Source: Synechococcus sp. Tobar12-5m-g
GTDB taxonomy: Bacteria; Cyanobacteriota; Cyanobacteriia; PCC-6307; Cyanobiaceae
Assembly (NCBI RefSeq): GCF_024345415.1
Contig: NZ_JAGQBB010000024.1
Coordinates: 1-34,919 of the forward strand
Direction of reading: 5' to 3'
DNA length: 34,919 nucleotides
Shown one piece after another: positions 1-10,078 of the stretch (position 1 is the stretch's first letter; the number at the start of each line of letters is the position of its first letter). The position numbers and the translations under genes were made by a program. The notes beneath the pieces were generated by a model. It was not told the origin of the DNA. It saw nothing but the letters and a program-made list of their open reading frames with translations, and did not search any database.

Positions 1-139
1 TCTCCTGGTAGAGCGCCGTGAGCCGGGCGCGAAAGGCCCCATCGAGGTGGTGCACGAAGCGGGGCTCGCCATAGAACACCGCGTCATCGGAGCGATCCTG
101 CTTCCAGCGGTCCTGTTCACTCAGCACCATCACGTCCAT
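1..139 (-). CDS. Class I SAM-dependent methyltransferase, N-terminal part only
   Basis: Only the first 46 codons lie in the window; the gene continues past the left edge. Translation from the ATG at 139-137 gives a charged N-terminus followed by YGEPRFVHHLDGAFRARL. That stretch resembles the start of cyanobacterial class I methyltransferases, where it precedes the SAM-binding motif. The SAM-binding loop itself lies outside the window, so the assignment rests on this motif from memory. A GGAG-like ribosome site sits about 8 bases upstream of the ATG. The start overlaps a P450-like remnant in another frame on the same strand. The substrate cannot be inferred. Confidence 0.55.
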   Translation of the reverse strand, partial: MDVMVLSEQDRWKQDRSDDAVFYGEPRFVHHLDGAFRARLTALYQE

Positions 140-303
140 GGCTCACTCCAATGCCCCAGCAAGCTGGTTAAGTACACATCGCCGTAGCGCTCGAAGCCTG
201 AGCGGGCGAAATCAGGATCCCGAAAGAAAGCAACGGTCAGGAGCAGACTGCTCTGCGCTGGCGTGCTCGGCAGGGGCTGAAGGGTGGCGGGGTCGAGGGG
301 CAG
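130..303 (-). pseudogene. Cytochrome P450 N-terminal remnant
   Basis: Reading the minus strand from about 303 to the TGA at 132-130 gives about 57 residues. They include PLPSTPAQSS, a proline-rich P450 leader, then FFRDPDFARSGFERYGDVY. This matches the conserved start of cyanobacterial P450s: the proline-rich hinge and the first helix ending in RYGDV. No in-frame ATG or GTG precedes it, because an in-frame TGA lies just upstream. The frame then runs into the next gene's start region and stops. The I-helix, ExxR and heme-cysteine regions are all missing. I read it as a truncated fragment left by a deletion; the match is short. Confidence 0.45.
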
Positions 304-569
304 CCAACGTCATCTGGATTGGTGCCCAGGCTGTCGGATCACAGCCAGCACCGCGAAGGCGTGGGCCATCCAGCTGCTCAGAACAACAAGGTGTCAGAAC
401 AGCAAGGTGATGGAGAGGCTCACCAAGGCCAGCCCAGCCAGACCGGTGGCGGCCAGAATCGATACGGATTGGGTCACGGACAGATCCAGCAAGGCCAAAA
501 CCTAGAGCAATCCTTAAGGTCCGCAATCATTCCGGCCTGGAACCGCAGCAATCCGTCATGGCAGCGAGG
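304..569. other. Stretch without a recognisable gene
   Basis: No reading frame here matches a family I recognise. The minus strand between about 394 and 497 reads as a hydrophobic, leucine-rich 30-odd residue peptide, but it lacks a convincing start codon. The segment lies between a P450 remnant and a photolyase remnant and is most simply read as decayed sequence. Confidence 0.5.
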
Positions 570-1310
570 CCCGGCGAGCGTGGAGCAGTTCTGCGGCGAG
601 CAGGCAGTGCAGCTGAGCGTGCTGCCTTCTCCGGCTTTCCTCGAATCGGTGGCCGAGAGCCAGGCCTGGTTCGAGGGCCGGCGACACCCTTCATGAAGAC
701 CTTCTACGAGAGCCAACGCCGGCGCCTCGGCCTGCTGCTGGAAGCCGATGGTTCCCCCATCCGCGGCCGCTGGAGCTTCGATGTGGAGAACCGCCGCCGG
801 CTGCCGAAGGGGTAACTGGACCCCCCGTTGCCGGCGGTGGCGGCCAGCCCCCATGGGCGGGCGGTGCGGACACTGATCACCACCCACTTCGACGATCACC
901 CCGGTGAGCTCGCTGATCTCTGGATTCCCTTTGATCACGCCGGGGCCCAGGTCTGGTTGGAGCGGTTTCTCAGAGAGCGGCTCGATGATTTCGGGCCTTT
1001 CGAGGACGCGCTGAGTGAGCGCCACGCCACCCTGCACCATTCCCTGCTCTCCTCCCTGCTCAACATCGGCCTGCTCACCCCCGCCGAGGTGATCGAGGCC
1101 AGCCTTGCTCGCGCAGAGGCGGGAAGCGGCAGGCCAGTCGCTTCCGATCGCCTCGCATGAGGGGTTCCTCAGCCAGGTGATCGGCTGGCGCGAGTTCTTG
1201 CGCGGCATCGACCGGGTGCACGGCGAACGGCAGACCGTATCGAATTTCTGGGACCATCAGCGTCAGCTGGCCCCCTGCTGGTGGGAGGGCCGCTCCGGCC
1301 TGCCGCCAGC
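570..1310 (+). pseudogene. Photolyase/cryptochrome-like gene, multiply broken
   Basis: Three pieces in order resemble the middle of the deoxyribodipyrimidine photolyase-related (FeS-BCP/CryPro) family. First comes SPAFLESVAESQAWFEGRR (about 630-685). After a frame change comes MKTFYESQRRRLGLLLEADG and then RWSFDVENRRRLPKG, ending at an in-frame TAA (813-815). The same frame continues with WLERFLRERLDDFGPFEDAL and LHHSLLSSLLNIGLLTP. A second frameshift near 1125-1140 leads to EGFLSQVIGWREFLRGID and NFWDHQRQLAPCWWEG. Intact family members bind FAD and repair pyrimidine dimers or act as light sensors. Here the N-terminal domain and the last roughly 200 residues with the iron-sulfur cysteines are absent, so it cannot be functional. 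Confidence 0.75.
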
Positions 1311-1455
1311 TCAGCTCTTCACAGCCCAGCTCCTGCCGCTTGGCCCCTCGGCCCAGGCCAGGTGGGTCGAAAGGCGCGAACAGCTCTCGAAGGCCGTGCG
1401 CGGGCTGGACAGATGCCAGGGGCCAGTCCCTGCTCGGCGGCGGAGCCAGTACGGC

Positions 1456-2364
1456 TCAGAACCCGGCCAGTTGCTTGAACAGCACATAGGCATCGACGTC
1501 GCCGAAACACCGGTGGCGGAAGGCTCCCGGCAGGGTGCCGACGATCTGGAAGCCATTGGCACGCCAACAGTGCAAACCGGCGTCGTTGGTGCTCACCACC
1601 AGGTTGAACTGCATGGCGCGGTAGCCCAACCGTTGGGCCTGCTGCTGGGAATGGCGGCAGAGCTGGCTGCCGATCCCCCGACCCCTGGCCGCCTCGGCCA
1701 CCCCATAGCCCGCATTGGCGACATGGGCGCCGAGCGATGGAGCGTTGGGCTTGAGGTAGTACGTGCCGACGACCCCATCGGCAGGATCAAGAGCCACGTA
1801 GGTGGCCTGGGGCTCGTCGACCCACACACGCCGGGCCTCTGCCTCGCTGATGCCCGGATCGTGCGGGAAGGTTTCACCGGCCCGAAAGATCGGCTCCAGC
1901 AGCGACCAGGTGCCGGGCCAGTGGTGGGGCTCCAGGGGGCGAATCAGGGTCGAGCTGAACAGGGCCTCGACCGCACACTGCAGCGAAGGAGCCAGGGGCC
2001 TGGACTCCTGGAGCCTTGGGCTCCAGACCCGGCCGGAGAGAAGCTCCTCTCTGGTGGCCAGCACCATGTCCTGGCCTTCCTGCAACCGCAGCGCCTCGAG
2101 CGGTACTGGCAGGGTGGTTCGGAAGAAATGGGCCACCCGCTGGGGGTTGGTGTGGCTGAACCAGAAGGGCAGATCGCCCGCCTGCCAATTGATTTCCTCG
2201 CGAAGTTCACGGCGCAGGGCCTGCTGGGGAGTTTCACCTGGATCGAGGTGCCCTCCGAACAGGCCCCAGCGGCCCGGCGCCACGATTGTGGTGATGTCGT
2301 CCCGCAGCTGGAGGAGCCAGGTTCCATCCCGCTCCAGCATGGCCAGGGCCACCTCAACCGGCAT
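1456..2364 (-). CDS. Nudix hydrolase-GNAT acetyltransferase fusion
   Basis: The 302-residue protein has two domains. Residues 1-135 form a Nudix fold with a complete Nudix box at 38-58 (GHLDPGE, then RELREEI), which in this family binds the metal for cleaving nucleoside-diphosphate-X substrates. Residues from about 140 form a GNAT domain with the acetyl-CoA loop ARGRGIGSQL (226-235) and a typical C-terminal part (CWRANGFQIVG). The likely activities are removal of a nucleotide-type metabolite and N-acetylation of an unknown amine; substrates cannot be read from sequence. Its ATG lies inside the last codons of the upstream small membrane protein gene (11-base overlap), suggesting translational coupling. 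The domain order and single frame argue for a true fusion. Confidence 0.85.
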   Translation of the reverse strand: MPVEVALAMLERDGTWLLQLRDDITTIVAPGRWGLFGGHLDPGETPQQALRRELREEINWQAGDLPFWFSHTNPQRVAHFFRTTLPVPLEALRLQEGQDMVLATREELLSGRVWSPRLQESRPLAPSLQCAVEALFSSTLIRPLEPHHWPGTWSLLEPIFRAGETFPHDPGISEAEARRVWVDEPQATYVALDPADGVVGTYYLKPNAPSLGAHVANAGYGVAEAARGRGIGSQLCRHSQQQAQRLGYRAMQFNLVVSTNDAGLHCWRANGFQIVGTLPGAFRHRCFGDVDAYVLFKQLAGF

Positions 2365-2566
2365 GGGATGGCAGCGACGGCGGTTGCTGCGGTCGCTGCA
2401 GAACGGGAAGGAGGCTGTTGATTCCCAGCATCACGAAGGCCAGGGCCCCGACCAGGGCCAGAAGGCGCAGGCCTAAGGGCCGGCCGCGATCGACCGGCCA
2501 GTCATCCCCGTCGTCGTTCTCGCCACGGCGCCAGTCTGGGGGTGGGAGCCTGGGGCGACGGGCCAT
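2354..2566 (-). CDS. Small single-span membrane protein, unknown function
   Basis: A 70-residue protein starts at the ATG at 2566-2564. It has a basic, proline-rich N-terminus (MARRPRLPPPDWRR), an acidic patch (ENDDGDDW), one hydrophobic segment at about residues 31-57 and a short polar proline-rich tail. I do not recognise a named family, but this layout is familiar from small hypothetical proteins of picocyanobacteria. Its 3' end overlaps the Nudix-GNAT start by 11 bases, so the two are probably cotranscribed. The start codon is only 22 bases from the divergent SDR start, leaving little room for separate promoters. Confidence 0.6.
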   Translation of the reverse strand: MARRPRLPPPDWRRGENDDGDDWPVDRGRPLGLRLLALVGALAFVMLGINSLLPVLQRPQQPPSLPSHAG

Positions 2567-2588
2567 CGCGCTGCATAGGGTGCACCCC

Positions 2589-3641
2589 ATGATGCCCAAA
2601 CCGTCTCTCGACCCCCAGCCGCGGCGCATTCTGCTCACTGGCGCCAGCTCAGGCCTCGGCTTTGAAGCTGCCGTGCGCCTTCGCCGCGCCGGCCACCAGC
2701 TCACCCTGCCCTGCCGGGATGGGCCCACGGCCGAGACCACCTTGGATCGCCTCGAAGGCGAGGCGACCTCCGGCCCACCACCTGTGGCACCCCTGTGCGA
2801 TCTGGCCGACCTGGCCAGCGTTGAGCGCTGCGCCGCCGATTTGCTGCGCCGGGGTGAGCCCATCGACTGCCTGGTGCTCAATGCCGGCCTTCAGTACAGC
2901 GGTTCCCCTGCGCCAAGGCGCTCCGCCCAGGGCCATGAGCTCACCATCGCCGTGAACCACCTCGGCCACCAGGCCCTGGCCCAGCGCCTGCTCCCCTTGC
3001 TCGATGGCGGCCAGGCCCCCCGGGTGGTGGTCACCGCCTCGGAGGTGCATGATCCCGCCGCAGCAGGTGGCCGGGTCGGCAAGCCGGCCGGCCTGGGTGA
3101 TCTGGAAGGGCTCAGAGCAGGCCTGATCACGGAATCGGGCCTCACGATGATGGTGGCTGGTGGCTTGCCGTTCAATGCCGACAAGGCCTACAAGGACAGC
3201 AAACTCTGCAACCTGTTGTTCGCCCGTGAGCTGGAGCGGCGACTGCGGCTGCGGGGCACACCGATGCCGGTGCTGGCCTGGAGCCCTGGCCTGGTGATCC
3301 CGCGCAGCGGCGGCGGCTTCTTTCGCTACAGCCGCCGCCACAACGAATGGGGCCAACGCCTGTTTGCCCTGCTGGCCCGCGATCTCCTGCGCATCACCGC
3401 AACCCCTCAGCAGGCCGGGGTGCTGCTGGCGAGCCTCTGCACCGATCCAGCCTTCGGGGACACGGGGTTCAGCTACTGGAGCAACCGGGTGCTGGGCCCC
3501 GGGCGCCTGCGCTTCGCGCAGACCCATCCCAGTGCTGAAGCCCTCGACGACGGCCTGGCCCAGACGTTGTGGGCGATCAGTGCGAAGCTGGTGGGGTTGG
3601 CTGATGCCTTGCCCCAAACCAGGACCACCCGGCAGCTTTGA
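2589..3641 (+). CDS. Short-chain dehydrogenase, protochlorophyllide-reductase-like
   Basis: The 350-residue Rossmann oxidoreductase has the NAD(P) motif TGASSGLG (17-24), LVLNAG (95-100), a serine in VVTASEV (near 151) and the catalytic YKDSK (201-205). The AYKDSKLCN context and the overall length resemble the light-dependent protochlorophyllide reductase and retinol-dehydrogenase branch of SDRs. The true POR of chlorophyll synthesis is more conserved, so this is better called a POR-like paralogue with an unknown substrate. Two adjacent ATGs (2589 and 2592) are possible starts. It converges on the response-regulator gene with 71 bases between the stops. Confidence 0.85.
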   Translation: MMPKPSLDPQPRRILLTGASSGLGFEAAVRLRRAGHQLTLPCRDGPTAETTLDRLEGEATSGPPPVAPLCDLADLASVERCAADLLRRGEPIDCLVLNAGLQYSGSPAPRRSAQGHELTIAVNHLGHQALAQRLLPLLDGGQAPRVVVTASEVHDPAAAGGRVGKPAGLGDLEGLRAGLITESGLTMMVAGGLPFNADKAYKDSKLCNLLFARELERRLRLRGTPMPVLAWSPGLVIPRSGGGFFRYSRRHNEWGQRLFALLARDLLRITATPQQAGVLLASLCTDPAFGDTGFSYWSNRVLGPGRLRFAQTHPSAEALDDGLAQTLWAISAKLVGLADALPQTRTTRQL

Positions 3642-3712
3642 CGGGTCGTTTCGATCAAACCATCCGGCGGGGAGGAGCTGGCCATGGCCTGGCCTCAGGT
3701 CGCGCAACGGCT

Positions 3713-4360
3713 TCAGTGGCGAGGCCTCAGTTTCAACACCGCCTGGGTGCGGTTGGCCACCTCCAGCTTCTGCATGATCGCGTGGCCGTGCACCCGCACC
3801 GTGCCGAGGCCGATGCCCAGCTCGACGGCGATCTCGCGGTTGCTCAGCCCCCGGGCCATCGCCTCCAGCACCTGGCGCTCCCGCGGTGTCAGCAGCGCCA
3901 GGGCGTCGGCCTCGCTCGTGGCGCTCTCGCCGGCCTGCGGCCCGCCCTGAGTGCCCAGCTCCCGCAGGGCGGCGGTGGCGTCTGCGTCCCACCAGGAGGC
4001 ACCCCGCAGCACCGTCTGGATCGCCAGTTGAAGGTCGGCTGCGGCCACCCCCTTGCGCACATAGCCCCGGGCGCCCGCCCGCATCATCCGCAGGCACCAG
4101 GCGGGATCCTCCTGGCTGGTGACCACCAGCACCGGGATCGTTGGGTGATCGGCGGCGATGCGGCGGCAGGTCTCCAGCCCCCCCAGCCCCGGCAGGCCCA
4201 GATCCAGCAGGATCACATCGAACGATTGATGGCGCAGCAGATCGAGTGCCTGCTCGCCATCGCCCACGGCCGTCACCAGTTCGATCACCTCGAAACCCTG
4301 GAGCGTGACCTCCAGCCCGAGCCGGAACAGTTCGTCGTCTTCCACCACCAGGGCCCGCAT
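3713..4360 (-). CDS. NarL/FixJ-type response regulator
   Basis: The 215-residue protein has an N-terminal receiver domain: acidic pocket EDDE at 7-10, phospho-acceptor D53 in ILLDLGLPG and conserved lysine K103. A C-terminal LuxR-type helix-turn-helix follows (LTPRERQVLEAMARGLSNRE, then GTVRVHGHAIMQKL). It should bind DNA after phosphorylation. The start MRALVVEDDE was chosen because it is the family's normal N-terminus; the frame stays open further upstream, but into the kinase gene. It lies 4 bases after the histidine kinase gene, so the two form a two-component pair. The pair is divergent from kdpA, which suggests control of potassium uptake; that is inference from position, since classical KdpE is OmpR-type, not NarL-type. 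Confidence 0.9.
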   Translation of the reverse strand: MRALVVEDDELFRLGLEVTLQGFEVIELVTAVGDGEQALDLLRHQSFDVILLDLGLPGLGGLETCRRIAADHPTIPVLVVTSQEDPAWCLRMMRAGARGYVRKGVAAADLQLAIQTVLRGASWWDADATAALRELGTQGGPQAGESATSEADALALLTPRERQVLEAMARGLSNREIAVELGIGLGTVRVHGHAIMQKLEVANRTQAVLKLRPRH

Positions 4361-4364
4361 CGGC

Positions 4365-5456
4365 TCAGCCTCCTTCGGGCGGGGGCTCAGCGCTGCCCTG
4401 GGGCAGCAGCACCTCGATCTCGGCGCCACCGCCGGGCCGGTTGCGCAGGCCGATCGTTCCCCCGTGGGCGTTCACGATCTGGCGGCAGAGGTAGAGCCCC
4501 AGGCCGCTGCCCGGCCGCTCCTCGGAGAGCCGCTGGAAGCGTTGGAACAGCTTGGAGATCTCCTGTTCCGGCACCCCCGGGCCGCCATCGGCAACCCGCA
4601 GCTGGAGACCGTTGCTGCGGTTCTCCAGCACCAGCTGGATCTGGCCGCCCCGCAGGCTGTGGTGGATGGCGTTGAGCAGCAGATTCTCCACCAGCCGCCT
4701 GAGCTGGGCCCCATCGCCGATCAGCAGATGCGGATGCCACTGCGATGCCTCACCGAAGCCCAGGCGCAGGGTGAGTTGCCGTTCCTGGGCCAGCGCCGAG
4801 AGCTCCCGGATCACCTCCTCCACCAGGCGTGTGAATTCCACCTCCACGGACTGCAGCACAAGACCCTCGGCGTCGTTGCGGTAGACCTCCAGCAGGGTCT
4901 GAATCTGGGCCAGGGCGCGGCTCTGGCCCCGCTCGATCGTGGCCAGGGTGCGCTCCAGCAGGGGCCCCTCCCGGCTCTGGCGGCTGGAGGACAGGCTGCG
5001 CAGGGTGGCGATCGTTCCCAGGATCGGCGTCTTGAGGTCATGGGCGAGGGTGGCGACGAAATCCCGCCGCAGGTCTTCCACGGCCAGCTGGCCCTCCAGG
5101 TGAAGCCGCTGGCGCTGCAGGCCCTGGATGCGCAGGCACTGGCGCGCGGTGAGCACCAGGGCGCCGCAGACCAGCAGGCGGTTCATGAGCACCGAGCCGC
5201 TGATCGGTGTGAACTCCGGGATCACAAGATTGGAGAGGGTGAGCCCGCACGTCAGGGCCACAAAACTCCAGATCGTTCTCGGCCGAGCCGTTTCACTCAA
5301 CAGGATCAGCGGCAGCACATAGAGATAGGCCAGCACCACCTGCACCGGGGTGATCACCTCCACCAGGGCCACCGCAGCGGTGAGGGCCGCCGCCTGCCCG
5401 CCGGGTGAGGCCAGCGCCGCTATATCTCCGGATAGGGACCGGCCGTTCACATCCAT
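4365..5456 (-). CDS. Membrane-bound sensor histidine kinase
   Basis: The 363-residue kinase has four hydrophobic segments in roughly residues 20-105 and no PAS or HAMP domain that I can see. A DHp helix follows with the phospho-acceptor H139 in LAHDLKTPI. The HATPase domain has an N-box (NLLLNAIHH), G1 (DGGPGVP) and G2 (GSGLGLYLC). It should autophosphorylate and pass the phosphate to the regulator encoded 4 bases downstream. With so little outside the membrane, it may sense a membrane or turgor-related signal or a membrane partner. It starts 73 bases from kdpA on the opposite strand. Since the KdpD here has no kinase half, this enzyme is a candidate functional partner (inference). Confidence 0.9.
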   Translation of the reverse strand: MDVNGRSLSGDIAALASPGGQAAALTAAVALVEVITPVQVVLAYLYVLPLILLSETARPRTIWSFVALTCGLTLSNLVIPEFTPISGSVLMNRLLVCGALVLTARQCLRIQGLQRQRLHLEGQLAVEDLRRDFVATLAHDLKTPILGTIATLRSLSSSRQSREGPLLERTLATIERGQSRALAQIQTLLEVYRNDAEGLVLQSVEVEFTRLVEEVIRELSALAQERQLTLRLGFGEASQWHPHLLIGDGAQLRRLVENLLLNAIHHSLRGGQIQLVLENRSNGLQLRVADGGPGVPEQEISKLFQRFQRLSEERPGSGLGLYLCRQIVNAHGGTIGLRNRPGGGAEIEVLLPQGSAEPPPEGG

Positions 5457-5503
5457 ACCCTCCGCTAGTAGCGCCCAACTCCAGGGCGGTCGACAGTGAA
5501 CGG
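5443..5503. promoter_or_regulatory. Inverted repeat at the kinase/kdpA divergent promoter
   Basis: The 8-base arms CCGTTCAC (5443-5450) and GTGAACGG (5496-5503) are perfect inverted repeats, 45 bases apart. They flank the kinase start codon and the short kinase-kdpA intergenic region, and similarity extends outward (GGACC before the left arm, GTCC after the right). This could be an operator for a dimeric regulator acting on both directions. The left arm lies inside the kinase's first codons, so chance or coding constraint is also possible. Confidence 0.3.
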
Positions 5504-5529
5504 GTCCCCCGAACCGGACGCTACCGCCG

Positions 5530-7197
5530 ATGATCGACTGGATTCAGGTCGCCCTGCTGCTCGCCCTCGTGCTGGGCTCCGCCCCGCTGCTGGGGCGTCA
5601 CCTCTGGCAGGTGTACGACAATCGATCCCAGCCCCTGCTGGATGGCTGGCTCACCCCCGTGGAAACATCCCTGCTGCGGTGGGTAGGGGACCCGGGCCGC
5701 CCAGCCGAGCAGGCCTGGGACTACCTGCGCCCCCTGCTGCTGAGCAACATTCTGTTCGGTGCCGTGGCTTTTCTGCTGCTGCTCCTCCAGCCCGCCTGGC
5801 TGAACCCCCTGGGGCTGCCGGGGGTGCGCTGGGACACGGCCCTGCACACCGCCATCTCCTTCCTCACCAACACCGACCAGCAGCACTACACCCCCGAGCA
5901 GACCCTCAGCGACTTCACCCAGCTCGGGGCGCTGCAGTTCCTGTTCTTCACCTCCGCCGCCACCGGCCTGGCGGTGGGCTTCGCCTTCATCCGCGGCCTC
6001 TGCGGCCGCCCCCTGGGCAACTTCCACTGGGATCTGGTCCGCTCGATCACCCGGGTGCTGTTACCCCTCAGCCTGGTGTTCGGCCTGATCCTCCTGATCA
6101 ATGGTTCTCCCATGACCCTGGGCGGGCCGGTGACCCTTCGCACCCTGGAGGGGGCCACCCAGATCCTGGGGCGGGGCCCGGTGGCCGCCTTCGAGGCGAT
6201 CAAGCAGCTGGGCGAGAACGGGGGTGGCTTCTACGGCGCCAACTCCGCCCACCCCTTCGAGAACCCCAACCCGTTCACGAACCTGCTGGCGATGGTGGCC
6301 ATGTTCGCCATCCCCGCTGCCACGATCGACGCCTTCGGCCGTTTCCTTGGCAACCGCCGCCAGGGCACCCTGCTGTTGCTGCTCGTCACCGGTCTCTTTC
6401 TGGGGCTGGCCGTGGTGGCGATCAAGGCCGAGCAAGCGGGCAACCCCCTGCTGGCCCCCTGGCTCAGTGGACCCAACCTGGAGGGCAAGGAGGTGCGCTT
6501 CGGCGCCGCCTTGTCGGCCCTGTTCGCCACGATCACCACCGGCTCGATGACCGGAGCGGTGAACGCAGCCATGGATTCGCTGATGCCCCTGGGGGGCCTG
6601 GTGCCCCTGTTCAACCTGTTTTTGCAAGTGGTGTTCGGCGGCCAGGGCACCGGCGTTGCCTACCTGCTCGTGTTCCTGATCCTCACGGTGTTCCTCACCG
6701 GGCTGATGGTGGGCCGCACCCCCGAACTGTTCGGACGCAAGGTGGAGAAGGCGGAAGTGGTTTACAGCAGCCTGATCCTGCTGATCCACCCGGTGTTCGT
6801 GCTGGTGCCTGCCGCCATCACGATTGGCTTCCCCGCTCTCCAGGGCATCAGCAACCCCGGCTTCCACGGCGTCAGCCAGGTGGTTTACGAATACGCCTCG
6901 GCCGCCGCCAACAACGGCAGTGGCTTCGAGGGCCTGGGCGACGGCACGGTGTGGTGGAACCTCAGCGCCATCGTCAGCCTGCTGGGGGGTCGCTACCTGC
7001 CGATCATCGCCCTCTTGTTCCTGGCGGCCGGCTTCTCCCGCAAACAACCCGTACCCCCCAGCCAGGGCACCCTGGCCACCGACACCGGCCTGTTCACCGT
7101 GGTGACCGCCGTGGTGATCCTGATCCTCGGCGCCCTCACCTTCTTCCCGGTGCTGGCCCTGGGGCCGATCGCCGAAGCCTTCTCGCTCCCTCGCTGA
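5530..7197 (+). CDS. kdpA: Potassium-transporting ATPase, K+-binding subunit KdpA
   Basis: The 555-residue integral membrane protein matches KdpA in length (E. coli KdpA has 557 residues) and in its four pore-loop repeats: [42 protein letters not shown] and [11 protein letters not shown]. In the KdpFABC complex of the plasma membrane, KdpA forms the selectivity filter and takes up K+ at low external potassium, powered by KdpB. It is the first gene of the operon, and kdpB follows after 16 bases. No strong ribosome site is visible before the ATG. Start choice is supported by the normal N-terminus of the family (W, then Q, then a hydrophobic helix). Confidence 0.97.
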   Translation: MIDWIQVALLLALVLGSAPLLGRHLWQVYDNRSQPLLDGWLTPVETSLLRWVGDPGRPAEQAWDYLRPLLLSNILFGAVAFLLLLLQPAWLNPLGLPGVRWDTALHTAISFLTNTDQQHYTPEQTLSDFTQLGALQFLFFTSAATGLAVGFAFIRGLCGRPLGNFHWDLVRSITRVLLPLSLVFGLILLINGSPMTLGGPVTLRTLEGATQILGRGPVAAFEAIKQLGENGGGFYGANSAHPFENPNPFTNLLAMVAMFAIPAATIDAFGRFLGNRRQGTLLLLLVTGLFLGLAVVAIKAEQAGNPLLAPWLSGPNLEGKEVRFGAALSALFATITTGSMTGAVNAAMDSLMPLGGLVPLFNLFLQVVFGGQGTGVAYLLVFLILTVFLTGLMVGRTPELFGRKVEKAEVVYSSLILLIHPVFVLVPAAITIGFPALQGISNPGFHGVSQVVYEYASAAANNGSGFEGLGDGTVWWNLSAIVSLLGGRYLPIIALLFLAAGFSRKQPVPPSQGTLATDTGLFTVVTAVVILILGALTFFPVLALGPIAEAFSLPR

Positions 7198-7213
7198 CCG
7201 CCTCGCGGCTCCC

Positions 7214-9310
<2,097 letters not shown>

Positions 9311-9320
9311 AGCTCCTGAG

Positions 9321-9506
9321 ATGTTCTTCACCAAGCCCCTCTTCTGGATCCCCCTGCTGCTCGCGGCCGGGGCGGTGGCGGCCTCCTCGCCCCTGCGCCT
9401 CTTCCATCCGCCCCTGCAGACCGGCGCCCTTTCGTTGCTGCTGAGCGGCACCGTGGCGCTCTCGATCTACCTGTTCGCCGTGATGATTCAACCGGAGAAA
9501 TTCTGA
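9321..9506 (+). CDS. kdpF: Small Kdp membrane subunit (KdpF/KdpG-like)
   Basis: A 61-residue protein with two hydrophobic segments ends in YLFAVMIQPEKF. This resembles the KdpF tail (Tyr-Leu, hydrophobics, then Pro-Glu-Lys/Arg-Phe). KdpF stabilises the KdpABC complex. In enterobacteria kdpF is first in the operon; here the gene sits between kdpB and kdpC, as described for the small kdpG gene of Anabaena. It is about twice the length of E. coli KdpF because of an extra N-terminal membrane span. Its stop overlaps the kdpC start (TGATG), so translation is coupled. Confidence 0.85.
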   Translation: MFFTKPLFWIPLLLAAGAVAASSPLRLFHPPLQTGALSLLLSGTVALSIYLFAVMIQPEKF

Positions 9507-10078
9507 TGACCCTGTTTCGCGATGCCCTCCGGGCCCTGAGGCTCACCGCTGCGCTGTGGCTGATCACCGTGGTGCTCTACACCCTTCCCCTGCTGGGGAT
9601 CGGCCAAGGGCTGTTCCCCGCCCAGGCCAACGGCTCCCTGTTGCGGGTCGATGGTCGGGTGGTGGGCTCAGCCCTGATCGGCCAGCCCTTCGCCACCGCT
9701 CGCTACTTCCTGAGCCGTCCCAGCGCCGTCGACTACAGCACCGGTAAGCAACCCAGCTCTGCCCCCAGCAACCTCGGTCCCACCAACCCCGATCTCGTCA
9801 AGCGCATCACCGCAGCATCCAAGGTGCTGCAAGGGGCAGGGCTGAAGGATCCCTCCCCCGATCTGCTCTACGGCTCCGGTTCGGGCCTCGATCCCCACAT
9901 CTCGCCGCTGGCCGCCGAGCAGCAGATCGAGCGTATCAGCGCCCAGCGGCAACTGACCCCCCAGCAGCTGCGGCAGATGGTCCGCCGCCACACCGAGGGC
10001 CGGACCCTTGGGATTCTGGGGGAGGCGCGGGTCAACGTGCTGGAACTCAACCTGGAGCTGGATCGCCGTTCGCCATGA
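9506..10078 (+). CDS. kdpC: Potassium-transporting ATPase subunit KdpC
   Basis: The 190-residue protein has one N-terminal membrane span (about residues 12-33) and a soluble domain. Typical KdpC motifs are present: GSALIGQPF, a YFLSRPSAVDY segment and SGSGLDPHISP, with a final VNVLELNLELD. KdpC is the periplasm-facing subunit thought to assist K+ loading and stabilise KdpA-KdpB. The length fits the family. The start overlaps the kdpF stop by one base and the stop overlaps the kdpD start (ATGA), indicating a tightly coupled operon. Confidence 0.97.
   Translation: MTLFRDALRALRLTAALWLITVVLYTLPLLGIGQGLFPAQANGSLLRVDGRVVGSALIGQPFATARYFLSRPSAVDYSTGKQPSSAPSNLGPTNPDLVKRITAASKVLQGAGLKDPSPDLLYGSGSGLDPHISPLAAEQQIERISAQRQLTPQQLRQMVRRHTEGRTLGILGEARVNVLELNLELDRRSP

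Noticed and set aside
394-500. Hydrophobic 34-residue peptide on the minus strand resembling a small thylakoid subunit
   Set aside because: It has only a TTG start right after a TAG, no ribosome site and no match to PsbX, PsbT, PsbN or PetL patterns I know; it is probably chance in decayed sequence.
5457-5529. Possible c-di-AMP or other riboswitch upstream of kdpA
   Set aside because: The kdpA leader is at most 73 bases and shows no multi-stem conserved riboswitch layout.
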